64,000 nucleotides of DNA from Streptomyces sp. DG1A-41 (lineage in GTDB: Bacteria > Actinomycetota > Actinomycetes > Streptomycetales > Streptomycetaceae), in contig NZ_CP146350.1 in the NCBI RefSeq assembly GCF_037055355.1, positions 5,727,001-5,791,000 of the forward strand, given 5' to 3'. Below are positions 26,402 through 34,618 of the stretch, in pieces. How positions within the stretch are numbered: the stretch's first letter is position 1; every line of letters starts with the position of its first letter. A program made the position numbers and the translations under genes. Below the pieces are notes generated by a model. The model was not told the origin of the DNA. It made no database searches and worked only from the letters and a program-made list of their open reading frames with translations.

Positions 26402-27323
26402 ACATCAGAACGACGGCGGGTTCCCGGGCCGTCGGCGTGTGCACCCTGGGAGTTCCGCGTACGACCACCGGGCGACGTGGGACGCCGACGGCCGGCTGCC
26501 CGGCCACCGCGGGACGGCCGGCCTCGGCTCCCGTCCCCTCTTCGACGAGGCCGAGCTGGAGGCGCTGCTCGCGGCCGCCCTCATCCGGGACCGGATCGAC
26601 GCCGAGGCCGAGCAGCGGGCCGTGGCCGCGTTCCTGGCCGCCCGGGACGCCGGAGCGCACCGGGCCCGCACCCGCCGCCGGGACGACTGGCGGCCCCGGG
26701 AGCGCCGGCATCCGGGGCGTTCGCTGAAGGCCACGCTCTCCGTGCTGCTCGCCAGTCTCACGCTGGGCGGTGTCGCGGTCGCGGCGATCGGCTCGGTGGG
26801 ATCCACGGACGGCGCCGACGACCACGGCCGTCCGCCCGCCCCCACCCGCGCCCCCGGCGCCCCGGCGGGCGAGCCCACCGGCACCGCACCCGGTTCCCCG
26901 ACCGGCTCCGCGTCCGCGCGCCCGGACCGCCCCGCCCCCGCCCAGGACACCGAAGCCCAGTGCCGCGCCTACGAGCAGGTCGACGGCCGGGGCAAGGCCA
27001 TGGACGCGACGGCCTGGAAGCGCCTCGTCGAGGCCGCGGGCGGTGAGAGGAACGTCACGGCGTACTGCGCCAGGCAACTGGCCCGGTCCGAGGCGAAGCC
27101 CGGCAGCACCGCCAAGCCGGAGCAGAGCGCGAGCGCCCCCGGATCCGCCGGAGCCGACAACCGCTCGGGCAACGCGGACAACGGCGCCGGCAACGCGGAC
27201 AACGGCGCCGGCAACGCGGACAACGGGCCGGGTGCCGCGCAGAGCGGCGGGGACGGTGCCGCCGACGGCGCCTCGTCCGGCGCCAAGGGCAAGCCCGCCC
27301 AGCCCGACGACCGCCGCCCGTAG
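26394..27323 (+). CDS. Putative anti-sigma membrane protein with two-Cys external domain (module 1)
   Basis: 309-residue bitopic protein. A cytoplasmic part (1-110) ends in AEQRAVAAFLAARDA and a basic segment; a single helix spans about 111-134. Outside lie a Pro/Thr/Gly linker (140-185), a small domain with Cys190 and Cys225 (CRAYEQ...TAYCARQL), and a tail with three NADNGAG-type units (257-280). ATG 26394 has AGGGACGG upstream. Position next to an ECF sigma gene and single-pass topology suggest an anti-sigma or co-regulator, but no zinc-type anti-sigma motif (HxxxCxxC) is present. The paralogue at 28592 has the same layout. Confidence 0.65.
   Translation: MGEHQNDGGFPGRRRVHPGSSAYDHRATWDADGRLPGHRGTAGLGSRPLFDEAELEALLAAALIRDRIDAEAEQRAVAAFLAARDAGAHRARTRRRDDWRPRERRHPGRSLKATLSVLLASLTLGGVAVAAIGSVGSTDGADDHGRPPAPTRAPGAPAGEPTGTAPGSPTGSASARPDRPAPAQDTEAQCRAYEQVDGRGKAMDATAWKRLVEAAGGERNVTAYCARQLARSEAKPGSTAKPEQSASAPGSAGADNRSGNADNGAGNADNGAGNADNGPGAAQSGGDGAADGASSGAKGKPAQPDDRRP
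27172..27234 (+). repeat. Three in-frame 21-bp repeats
   Basis: Bases about 27170-27232 hold three near-identical 21-base units (GGCAACGCGGACAACGGCGC type) encoding NADNGAG/NADNGAG/NADNGPG in the external tail of the membrane protein. Confidence 0.8.
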
Positions 27324-27354
27324 CGGATTCGGCAACAGGAGCCGGAGCATCACG

Positions 27355-27570
27355 TAGCGCCGACGGCTTCAACTACGTCGCCTCGTCGGCACCTCGATCG
27401 GGCACGGTCGTCGTGGTCACTGTCGCCGCAGCGAAGCAGTGGACGCCGGTGATCGACCCGCCACCTTGGCCGTCGCCCCGACACTCGGCCCGGCCGCCGG
27501 GCTGCTCGTCGGCATGTACCCGGCTTGGAGAGCGTCCCGCATCCCGCCCGGCGAAGCGCTGCGCCGTTGA
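27355..27570 (+). pseudogene. C-terminal remnant of an FtsX/MacB-type ABC permease
   Basis: In one frame TVVVVTVAAAKQWTPVID is followed, after a one-step frame change near 27460, by ATLAVAPTLGPAAGLLVGMY and PAWRASRIPPGEALRR with TGA at 27568-27570. The last part is the classic C-terminus of FtsX-like permeases (G-x-x-PA-x-RA-x-x-x-x-P-x-EALR). Only about 70 codons remain and no ATPase gene adjoins. It sits between the two sigma modules. Confidence 0.75.
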
Positions 27571-27917
27571 CGCCGAGCGCGAAGGGGCGGTATGCGCCGG
27601 AGACGGCCGAGGCCGCCACCCCCCACAGGAGAGGCCCCGGCCGTCGCGCGGCACGGACCGCGCGGCGGCCCGTACTCCCTACAGCGTCCGGGGTGCGTTT
27701 TCTGTCACACCCCACCGTGTCACGGCTTAGTTGCATCCTGGGCGGACATGGACGGGGAGTGGTTTCAGGTCGTAACGTGCCTTTCGCGCCAACGCGGAGG
27801 CACCAAGACCACCGCAACCACCTGCGGTCCTGCTACCGCAACCATCAATTGAGGAACCACAACGGCGAGAACCCGGTCCGCGAAAAGCGGCACCGGTTTA
27901 GGCGCATAAGGGGTGCG

Positions 27918-28592
27918 GTGCTGGGGGACGACGCGGAGCTGACCGCCGCGGTGCGCGCGGCACAGGACGGAGACGAAAACGCGTTCCGGACTGTGTACCG
28001 GGCCGTGCACCCGCGGCTGCTCGGGTACGTACGGACGCTGGTCGGCGACCCCGAGGCCGAGGACGTGACGTCCGAGGCATGGTTGCAGATCGCCCGGGAC
28101 CTGGAGCGGTTCACCGGCGACGCGGACCGCTTCCGCGGCTGGGCCGCACGGATCGCCCGCAACCGCGCGCTGGACCACATACGCATGCGCGGGCGCCGGC
28201 CCGCGATCGGCGGCGACGAGACGGAACTGACCGGCCGGGCCGCCGAGTCCGACACCGCCGACGAGGCCATCGAGGCACTCGCCACCGACGGTACGTTCTC
28301 CCTGATTTCCCGGTTGCCGCAGGACCAGGCCGAGGCGGTCGTGCTGCGGGTGGTGGTGGGGCTCGACGCGAAGACCGCCGCCGAGACCCTCGGCAAGCGC
28401 CCGGGCGCCGTCCGTACGGCGGCCCACCGGGGCCTGAAGCGGCTCGCCGAACTGCTCGGCGGCGATCCGGAGGCCGATCCGGAATCGGCCGGAGTGCTCG
28501 ACGCCCTGCCGCCCCAGCGAGAACCGCGCGGCGGTGCCATGGCGTCCGCACGTGTGACGCACAGCGTCGCGCGGACGCAGAAGGATGTGTGA
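27918..28592 (+). CDS. ECF-type RNA polymerase sigma factor (module 2)
   Basis: 224-residue sigma factor closely similar to the one at 25536. Region 2 includes VRAAQDGDENAFRTVYRAVH, TLVGDPEAEDVTSEAWLQI and RGWAARIARNRALDHIRMRG; region 4 includes LPQDQAEAVVLRVVVGLDAK and KRPGAVRTAAHRGLKRLAEL. GTG 27918 is chosen because AAGGGG ends five bases before it and homologues start MLGDDAEL. Its TGA overlaps the next ATG by one base (TGATG), coupling it to the membrane protein. The preceding ~350 bp after the permease remnant have no gene and probably carry its promoter. Confidence 0.9.
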   Translation: MLGDDAELTAAVRAAQDGDENAFRTVYRAVHPRLLGYVRTLVGDPEAEDVTSEAWLQIARDLERFTGDADRFRGWAARIARNRALDHIRMRGRRPAIGGDETELTGRAAESDTADEAIEALATDGTFSLISRLPQDQAEAVVLRVVVGLDAKTAAETLGKRPGAVRTAAHRGLKRLAELLGGDPEADPESAGVLDALPPQREPRGGAMASARVTHSVARTQKDV

Positions 28593-29602
28593 TGGCCGAC
28601 GAGCAGTACTGGTGGCTGGACCGCGAGACGGCGGAGCGTTTGCTGAGCGGAGAGCCACTCGAAGCTGTCGACGGCGCCGCCCGGGACGAGGCCGAACGGC
28701 TCGCCGCAGCACTTCGCGCGCTCTCCGCCTCACCCCCGCTGACCAGCGAGGAACTCCCCGGTGAGGCCGCGGCGATGGCCGCCTTCCGTAAGGCGCGAGC
28801 GGAACGCGCATACACCGGAGCGGCCCCTGCGGCCGACGGCGGACGGGCCGGTACCGAGGTCGCCGACGCCGGGCTGGTCCGGATCGGAACCCCGCGCGGC
28901 AGCGGCCCCGGCGACGTCCGGCGGCCTCGCTGGGCCCGTCCCGTGCGCCTCGCCCTGGCCGCCGTGCTGGCCGTCGGCATGACCGGCGGTACCGCCCTCG
29001 TGGCCGGAACCGGAGCCCTGAAGGCACCGTTCGGCAACGACGAGCCCCACCCCGGCTCCTCGGTCTCGGCCGCTGTCACTCCGCCCGAGCGCCCGCTGGT
29101 GTCGCCCTCGCCGAGCGACGCCGCGCAGGGCGGGTCCACGCCCGACGACGCCCCGAGCGGCGGCTCGACGGGCGACGCCGGTGACCCCGGACGGGATGTG
29201 GCGGGCGACGACCCGGCCCCGCAGCCCGGCGCCGGCGACCGGGGCGACCGCCCCGGTGACAGCCGCGGGGAGATCGCTTCGGCCTGCCGCGATCTCCGCG
29301 ACGGAAAGCGGCTGGACGCCGACCGCGGGCGCGCCCTGCGGGACGCGGCGGGCGGCTCCCGGGTCTGGAAGTACTGCACGGGCGTCCTGTCCGGCGGCCG
29401 CTCGGGCGAGCGGCAGGACGGGGACACGGACCGGCGCAACCGCGAGGACAGGTCCGGGGAGCAGGACCGGAAGCGGGACGAGGCCGAGAAGAAGGACGAG
29501 AGGCGGGGCGGGAAGCGGGCCGAGAAGCAGGACGAGAGGCAGGGCGGCGACGATGACCGCGCGGGCCGAGGTCGGTCCGCGCGGTCTCTCGCACCGCTGT
29601 GA
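28592..29602 (+). CDS. Putative anti-sigma membrane protein with two-Cys external domain (module 2)
   Basis: 336-residue bitopic protein. The cytoplasmic part (1-115) has EAAAMAAFRKARAERA, matching AVAAFLAARDA in the module 1 protein. One helix spans about 117-141. Outside are a Pro/Ser/Gly linker, a small domain with Cys232 and Cys262 (ACRDLRDGKRLDAD...VWKYCTGVL), and a highly charged Lys/Arg/Glu/Asp C-terminal tail (about 270-330). Coupled to the sigma gene by TGATG. An anti-sigma role is inferred from position and topology only. Confidence 0.7.
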   Translation: MADEQYWWLDRETAERLLSGEPLEAVDGAARDEAERLAAALRALSASPPLTSEELPGEAAAMAAFRKARAERAYTGAAPAADGGRAGTEVADAGLVRIGTPRGSGPGDVRRPRWARPVRLALAAVLAVGMTGGTALVAGTGALKAPFGNDEPHPGSSVSAAVTPPERPLVSPSPSDAAQGGSTPDDAPSGGSTGDAGDPGRDVAGDDPAPQPGAGDRGDRPGDSRGEIASACRDLRDGKRLDADRGRALRDAAGGSRVWKYCTGVLSGGRSGERQDGDTDRRNREDRSGEQDRKRDEAEKKDERRGGKRAEKQDERQGGDDDRAGRGRSARSLAPL

Positions 29603-29804
29603 CCTGCAGTTTCGTACTCCGTGAAAATATCATCGCCGAGGGTGTGACGTTTTCGGCCGCCCCGGCGCAGTAATGAGTGAGCCGACTGGTCATCGGCCGT
29701 CGCACGGAGCCGGGGTTCCCCCCGTACCCACGGCTCGTGCACCTGAGCGCGGGCGGGACACGTTCCCCCGGTCCCGCCCGCGCCCCATCTCCCCTTCCGC
29801 GTCC

Positions 29805-30671
29805 TCACCAGGACACGACGACCTTGTCGCCGTCGCGGACCTGCGCGTACAGCTCCGCGATCGCCCCCTCGTCCCGTACGTTGACGCAGCCGTGCGAGGC
29901 GCCCGCGTAGCCCCGGGCCGCGAAGTCGGGGGAGTAGTGCACGGCCTGGCCGCCGCTGAAGAACATCGCGTAGGGCATGGGCGAGTCGTAGAGCGTCGAC
30001 ACGTGGTCGCGGGACTTCCAGTAGACGGAGAACACACCCTCCCTGGTCGGTGTGCCGCGCGAGCCGAAGCGGACCGCCATCGTCGACACGGTCCGGCCGT
30101 CGATCATCCAGCGCAGCGTCCTGCTGGTCTTGTCGATGCACAGCACCCGCCCGGTCGTGCAGCGCGGGTCCGGTGGATCGGCCGGCTGGCCGCCCATGAG
30201 GTACAGGTCCCAGGTGCCCGGCTCGCGGGTCATCCGCAGTAGCCGCTGCCAGGTGACGGTGTCGGTCCGCCCGGTGCGCGGCAGCCCCCGCTTGCCCTGG
30301 AAGCCGCTGACCGCCCGCTCGGTCGACTCGTCGTACGTGCCGGTCGGCCCGTCGAAGAGCCAGGCGACCTGCCGCAGCCGGGCCTGGAGCTCGCGGACGT
30401 CCCGGCCGGTGTCGCCGCGGGACCACAGCACACGCGGCGGGACGGGGGCGGTGCCGGGCTTGTCGTCGCCGGGCGGGGCGGGAGCGGTGTCCGGTCCGCC
30501 GTCGTCGTCGGGGGTGCGCGGCGGGGGCGGGGTGTCGCCGGGTAACTCGATGTGCACCGGTGAGCGGCGCTTTCCGTCGCCGTCGGGGGCCTGCACGGTA
30601 CAGCCGGCCAGCACGGCCGCCCCGGCGACTGCCACTGCGATCGCTGCTCTGCCCATGCCCGTGGTACGCAC
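29805..30671 (-). CDS. L,D-transpeptidase lipoprotein with peptidoglycan-binding domain
   Basis: 288-residue exported lipoprotein. The lipobox is LAGC at about 20-23. After a Pro/Asp-rich linker comes a PGB1-type domain (VRELQARLRQVAWLFDGPTG through TERAVSGFQGKRGLP). The YkuD catalytic domain ends with SHGCVNVRD, with catalytic Cys262 and His260. It forms 3-3 or Lpp-type crosslinks in the wall and is insensitive to most penicillins by family knowledge. ATG 30671 is divergent from the mutase gene; the 132-bp gap holds both promoters. The end is convergent with the module 2 gene, 202 bp away with no gene between. Confidence 0.92.
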   Translation of the reverse strand: MRTTGMGRAAIAVAVAGAAVLAGCTVQAPDGDGKRRSPVHIELPGDTPPPPRTPDDDGGPDTAPAPPGDDKPGTAPVPPRVLWSRGDTGRDVRELQARLRQVAWLFDGPTGTYDESTERAVSGFQGKRGLPRTGRTDTVTWQRLLRMTREPGTWDLYLMGGQPADPPDPRCTTGRVLCIDKTSRTLRWMIDGRTVSTMAVRFGSRGTPTREGVFSVYWKSRDHVSTLYDSPMPYAMFFSGGQAVHYSPDFAARGYAGASHGCVNVRDEGAIAELYAQVRDGDKVVVSW

Positions 30672-30803
30672 GCGGCCCTCCGTCGTCTCACCGGTGTGCC
30701 CGGATCGTCACCTGAGATGTTCCCCTGGGGTGACCCGTCCCGAACCAGAGGGCATGGTGGTGAGCGAGGTTCATTCGGACCGTCCTGCGGGAGGCATCAG
30801 ACC

Positions 30804-32384
30804 ATGGCGCGCGAGTCGGAGTCCGGGCTGCCCATCGAACCGGTCTACGGGCCGGACGACCTGCGGGACTGGGACCCGGCACAGAAGCTGGGGGAGCCGG
30901 GGGCGTACCCCTTCACCCGTGGCGTGTACCCGACCATGTACACCGGCCGGCCCTGGACGATGCGCCAGTACGCGGGCTTCGGCACGGCGACCGAGTCCAA
31001 CGCCCGCTACCGGCAGCTGATCGCCCACGGCACGACCGGCCTGTCGGTCGCCTTCGACCTGCCCACCCAGATGGGCCACGACTCCGACGCCCCGCTCGCC
31101 CACGGCGAGGTCGGCAAGGTGGGCGTCGCCGTCGACTCCGTCGACGACATGCGGGTGCTGTTCGGCGACATCCCTCTGGACCAGGTCTCGACGTCGATGA
31201 CGATCAACGCCCCCGCGGCCCTGCTGCTGCTCCTCTACCAGCTCGTCGCGGAGGAGCAGGGCGTCGGTGCCGACCGGCTCACCGGGACGATCCAGAACGA
31301 CGTCCTGAAGGAGTACATCGCCCGCGGGACGTACATCTTCCCGCCGAAGCCCTCGCTGCGCCTGACCGCCGACATCTTCAAGTACTGCCGGGCCGAGATC
31401 CCGAAGTGGAACACCATCTCGATCTCCGGCTACCACATGGCCGAGGCGGGAGCCTCCCCGGCGCAGGAGATCGCGTTCACCCTCGCCGACGGCATCGAGT
31501 ACGTCCGCACGGCGGTCGAGGCCGGAATGGACGTCGACGACTTCGCGCCCCGCCTGTCCTTCTTCTTCGTCGCCCGTACGACGCTCCTGGAGGAGGTGGC
31601 CAAGTTCCGTGCAGCGCGCCGGATCTGGGCGCGGGTGATGAGGGAGGAGTTCGGCGCGGAGAACCCCAAGTCGCTGATGCTGCGCTTCCACACGCAGACG
31701 GCGGGCGTCCAGCTGACGGCCCAGCAGCCGGAGGTGAACCTGGTCCGCGTCTCGGTCCAGGCCCTGGCGGCGGTCCTGGGCGGCACCCAGTCCCTGCACA
31801 CCAACTCCTTCGACGAGGCCATCGCCCTGCCCACGGACAAGTCCGCCCGCCTGGCGCTCCGTACCCAGCAGGTCCTCGCGTACGAGACCGACGTGACGGC
31901 GACCGTCGACCCCTTCGCGGGCTCCTACGTCGTCGAGAAGATGACGGACGACGTGGAGGCGGCGGCCGTCGAACTGATGGCCAAGGTCGAGGAGCTGGGC
32001 GGCGCGGTCGGCGCCATCGAGCGCGGCTTCCAGAAGAACGAGATCGAGCGCAGCGCCTACCGCATCGCCCAGCAGACCGACTCCGGCGAACGTGTCGTCA
32101 TCGGCGTCAACCGCTTCCAGCTCGACGAGGAGGAGCCGTACGAGCCCCTGCGGGTGGATCCGGCGATCGAGGCCCAGCAGGCGGAGCGGCTGGCCAGGCT
32201 TCGCGCCGAGCGCGACCAGCCGACGGTGGACGCGGCCCTGGCCGCCCTGAAGAAGGCCGCCGAGGGCGAGGACAACGTCCTGTACCCGATGAAGGACGCG
32301 CTGCGGGGCCGTGCCACGGTCGGCGAGGTGTGCAACGCCCTGCGGGAGGTGTGGGGGACGCACGTCCCGGCCGACGCGTTCTAG
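30804..32384 (+). CDS. Acyl-CoA mutase large subunit without B12 domain (methylmalonyl-CoA mutase family)
   Basis: 526-residue barrel subunit of an adenosylcobalamin mutase. Family stretches [47 protein letters not shown] and [17 protein letters not shown] are intact. The cobalamin-binding domain (DxHxxG) is absent, so it needs a separate small subunit, not seen in this window. Tyr56 and Arg174 occupy positions that, by my recall, are Tyr89 and Arg207 in methylmalonyl-CoA mutase (Phe/Gln in isobutyryl-CoA mutase). That favours a carboxylated substrate. ATG 30804 has GGGAGG at 30788-30793. The stop abuts the convergent monooxygenase stop with no bases between. Confidence 0.9.
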   Translation: MARESESGLPIEPVYGPDDLRDWDPAQKLGEPGAYPFTRGVYPTMYTGRPWTMRQYAGFGTATESNARYRQLIAHGTTGLSVAFDLPTQMGHDSDAPLAHGEVGKVGVAVDSVDDMRVLFGDIPLDQVSTSMTINAPAALLLLLYQLVAEEQGVGADRLTGTIQNDVLKEYIARGTYIFPPKPSLRLTADIFKYCRAEIPKWNTISISGYHMAEAGASPAQEIAFTLADGIEYVRTAVEAGMDVDDFAPRLSFFFVARTTLLEEVAKFRAARRIWARVMREEFGAENPKSLMLRFHTQTAGVQLTAQQPEVNLVRVSVQALAAVLGGTQSLHTNSFDEAIALPTDKSARLALRTQQVLAYETDVTATVDPFAGSYVVEKMTDDVEAAAVELMAKVEELGGAVGAIERGFQKNEIERSAYRIAQQTDSGERVVIGVNRFQLDEEEPYEPLRVDPAIEAQQAERLARLRAERDQPTVDAALAALKKAAEGEDNVLYPMKDALRGRATVGEVCNALREVWGTHVPADAF

Positions 32385-33881
32385 CTAGGGGGTGTCGCTC
32401 AGGGTGCGGGCCGGATACACCGCGGCGGCCGGGGTCTGTAGCGGGGACACCGTGCTGATGAGTTGTCCGTCGCGGGTGCGTGACCAGAGACCGGCGCGCG
32501 CCATGTACCGCCTCAGTCCGTCGCCCGTGTCGCCCGCCCAGCCCACATAGCCGTCCGGCCGTACCAGGAACAGGCCCTTTCCGTACGTCGCCTGCTCCGC
32601 CCCGCCGACGCCGTGCACCGGCTCCGGCAGCGCCGGTGCCTTCGTCCCCACAGCCACCAGCGTCCAGTGCGGTCCCCGGAAGGCGTCGAAGAGCCGTACC
32701 CCTCCCAGCGTGCCGTCCGGTGCGCGGTCGCCGGCCCGGAGGGCGCCCGGGGTCGTACGGGTCTCCTCCGTGAGTGACGACTCCCGGTATCCCAGCCCCA
32801 GTTGGCGGGTCGCCTCGCCGCGCCGGGTCTCCCCGCGGTGGACGCTCGTCGACAGGCCGAGCATGTCCGCGGCGATCGGCCGCCGTTCCTCCTCGTAGGT
32901 CTCGAGGAGCGACGCCGGCGCACCGCCCTTCAGCACCGCGCCCAGCTTCCACCCCAGGTTGTAGGCGTCCTGGACGCTGGTGTTGAGGCCCTGGCCGCCG
33001 GCCGGGGAGTGCACGTGCGCCGCGTCGCCGGCGAGGAAGACCCGCCCGGAGCGGAAGCGGTCCGCCAGGGCCGCCCGGGGGCGGAAGTCCGAGGCCCAGC
33101 GCACCTGGGTCACGGCCTCCGGCGTGAGGTGCGAGCGGGCGGCGACGACCTTCCGGATGCCCTCCAGGGAGAGGTCCGGGGCCGTCAAGTCCGGGATCCG
33201 CGCCACCAGCTGGAAGTCCTCCGTGCCGGCCAGCGGGCAGATCGCGAGGAAGCCGTCGCCGTCCCCGCCCGGCGGGAAGATGTGCCAGTGGTCCCGGTCC
33301 AGGCCGCTGATCCGGACGTCCGCCACGAGCGTCGGCTTCGGGTCGACGGTCTCGCCCGTCATGCCGATGCCGAGGAGTCGGCGTACGGTCGAGCGGCCGC
33401 CGTCCGCCGCGACGGCGTACCGGGCGGTGACGGGCTCACCGGAGGCGAACTCCGCGCGGACCCCGTCCGCGTCCTGCGTCAGGCCGACGACCTCCCGGCC
33501 GAAGGCCACCGTCCCTCCCAGCTCCGCGAGCCGTGCCCGCAGGATCTGCTGCGTGCGCCACTGCGGCACCATCCACGGCTCGGTGTACGGCGAGTCCTCG
33601 CTCGGCTCGGCCGGGTCGAACATCCGGTGCTCGCCCGCCCGCCTGCCGTCCTGCCAGATCACCCCCACCGGGTAGGGGCTGCCCGCCGCGCGGATCGCGT
33701 CGAGCACGCCCAGGTCGTCGAAAACCTCCATCGTGCGCGGCTGGATGCCCTTGCCGCGCGAACCGGGGAACAGCGCCGGAGCCCGCTCGACCACCAGCGC
33801 GGCCACACCACGCCGGGCGAGATCGACGCCGAGCGCCAGACCGGTCGGGCCGGCGCCCACCACCAGTACGTCCCTGTCCAT
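32385..33881 (-). CDS. FAD-dependent aromatic monooxygenase (class A)
   Basis: 498-residue flavoprotein of the PHBH/RdmE/Rox type, hydroxylating aromatic compounds or antibiotics with NAD(P)H and O2. The FAD-binding GxGxxG is DVLVVGAGPTGLALGVDLAR (4-23); the DG motif is VAADGGRSTVRRLLG; the second FAD motif GD is VFLAGDAAHVHSPAGGQGLN. A C-terminal thioredoxin-like domain with ARAGLWSRTRDGQLIS follows, as in polyketide and rifampicin hydroxylases. Divergently transcribed from a TetR gene, with two shared operators between them, so expression is probably induced by a substrate-like ligand. Confidence 0.92.
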   Translation of the reverse strand: MDRDVLVVGAGPTGLALGVDLARRGVAALVVERAPALFPGSRGKGIQPRTMEVFDDLGVLDAIRAAGSPYPVGVIWQDGRRAGEHRMFDPAEPSEDSPYTEPWMVPQWRTQQILRARLAELGGTVAFGREVVGLTQDADGVRAEFASGEPVTARYAVAADGGRSTVRRLLGIGMTGETVDPKPTLVADVRISGLDRDHWHIFPPGGDGDGFLAICPLAGTEDFQLVARIPDLTAPDLSLEGIRKVVAARSHLTPEAVTQVRWASDFRPRAALADRFRSGRVFLAGDAAHVHSPAGGQGLNTSVQDAYNLGWKLGAVLKGGAPASLLETYEEERRPIAADMLGLSTSVHRGETRRGEATRQLGLGYRESSLTEETRTTPGALRAGDRAPDGTLGGVRLFDAFRGPHWTLVAVGTKAPALPEPVHGVGGAEQATYGKGLFLVRPDGYVGWAGDTGDGLRRYMARAGLWSRTRDGQLISTVSPLQTPAAAVYPARTLSDTP

Positions 33882-33894
33882 GCGCCACCCTCTC

Positions 33895-33909
33895 CTTAAC
33901 GCTGTTAAG
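33895..33909. promoter_or_regulatory. TetR operator O1
   Basis: CTTAACGCTGTTAAG, a 15-base dyad (CTTAAC-N3-GTTAAG), 14 bp before the monooxygenase start. Confidence 0.8.
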
Positions 33910-33931
33910 TGACCTCTGCCCCGAGCGTCGC

Positions 33932-33946
33932 CTTAACGGTGTTAAG
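33932..33946. promoter_or_regulatory. TetR operator O2
   Basis: CTTAACGGTGTTAAG, a second copy of the same dyad 37 bp from the first, 10 bp before the tetR start. Two sites in a divergent promoter are the classic TetR-type control of both genes. Confidence 0.8.
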
Positions 33947-33955
33947 TTGTCAAGC

Positions 33956-34606
33956 GTGAGTACGGAACGACGCGAGCCCCTGGACCGCCGACGCGTCGCG
34001 GACAGCGCGCTGCGGCTGCTGAACGAGGTGGGCCTGGACGGCCTGACCCTTCGCGCCATCGCCCGGGAACTGGACGTGAAGGCGCCCGCCCTCTACTGGC
34101 ACTTCAAGGACAAGCAGGCGCTGCTCGACGAGATGGCGACGGAGATGTACCGCCGGATGGTCGCCGGGGCCTCGCTCGATCCGGCCGACACCTGGCGGGA
34201 ACGGTTGCTGAAGGCCAACCGCGGGCTGCGCGCCGCCCTGCTGGGCTACCGGGACGGCGCCAAGGTGTTCAGCGGCTCACGCTTCACGGGCATCGAGCAC
34301 GCCGGGCAGATGGAGGACAACCTGCGCCTGCTGACGGCCGCCGGCTTCACCCTCCCCCAGGCGGTCCGCGCGCTCACCACGGCGTATCTGTACACGCTGG
34401 GCTTCGTCACCGAGGAGCAGGGCGTCCAGCCGCTGCCGGGCGAGCGGCGCGAGGGCTACGACGTGAACGAACGCGCCCGCCTGATGGCCGACTTTCCCTT
34501 GTCGGCCCAGGCGGGCGCGGAGATCTTCGAGGATTACGACGGGCACTTCGAGGAGGGGCTGGCGCTCGTGATCGGGGGGATCGGGGCGCGGTACGGGGTC
34601 GCGTGA
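33956..34606 (+). CDS. TetR-family regulator (TetR_C type)
   Basis: 216-residue repressor. The DNA-binding helices include VADSALRLLNEVGLDGLTLR and AIARELDVKAPALYWHFKDK. The C-terminal domain (AHAGQMEDNLRLL-like, LTTAYLYTLGFVTEEQ, YDVNERARLMADFP) matches the tetracycline-repressor class with a small-molecule pocket. GTG 33956 directly follows operator O2. It likely represses itself and the divergent monooxygenase until an aromatic ligand binds. Confidence 0.92.
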   Translation: MSTERREPLDRRRVADSALRLLNEVGLDGLTLRAIARELDVKAPALYWHFKDKQALLDEMATEMYRRMVAGASLDPADTWRERLLKANRGLRAALLGYRDGAKVFSGSRFTGIEHAGQMEDNLRLLTAAGFTLPQAVRALTTAYLYTLGFVTEEQGVQPLPGERREGYDVNERARLMADFPLSAQAGAEIFEDYDGHFEEGLALVIGGIGARYGVA

Positions 34607-34618
34607 CGCCCCGGGGTC

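Noticed and set aside
25326..27353. 675-codon minus-strand ORF over sigma module 1
   Set aside because: Antisense to the sigma and membrane-protein genes; low-complexity composition.
27350..27817. 155-codon minus-strand ORF between the sigma modules
   Set aside because: Arg/Gly-rich text without features; the plus strand carries a recognisable permease remnant there.
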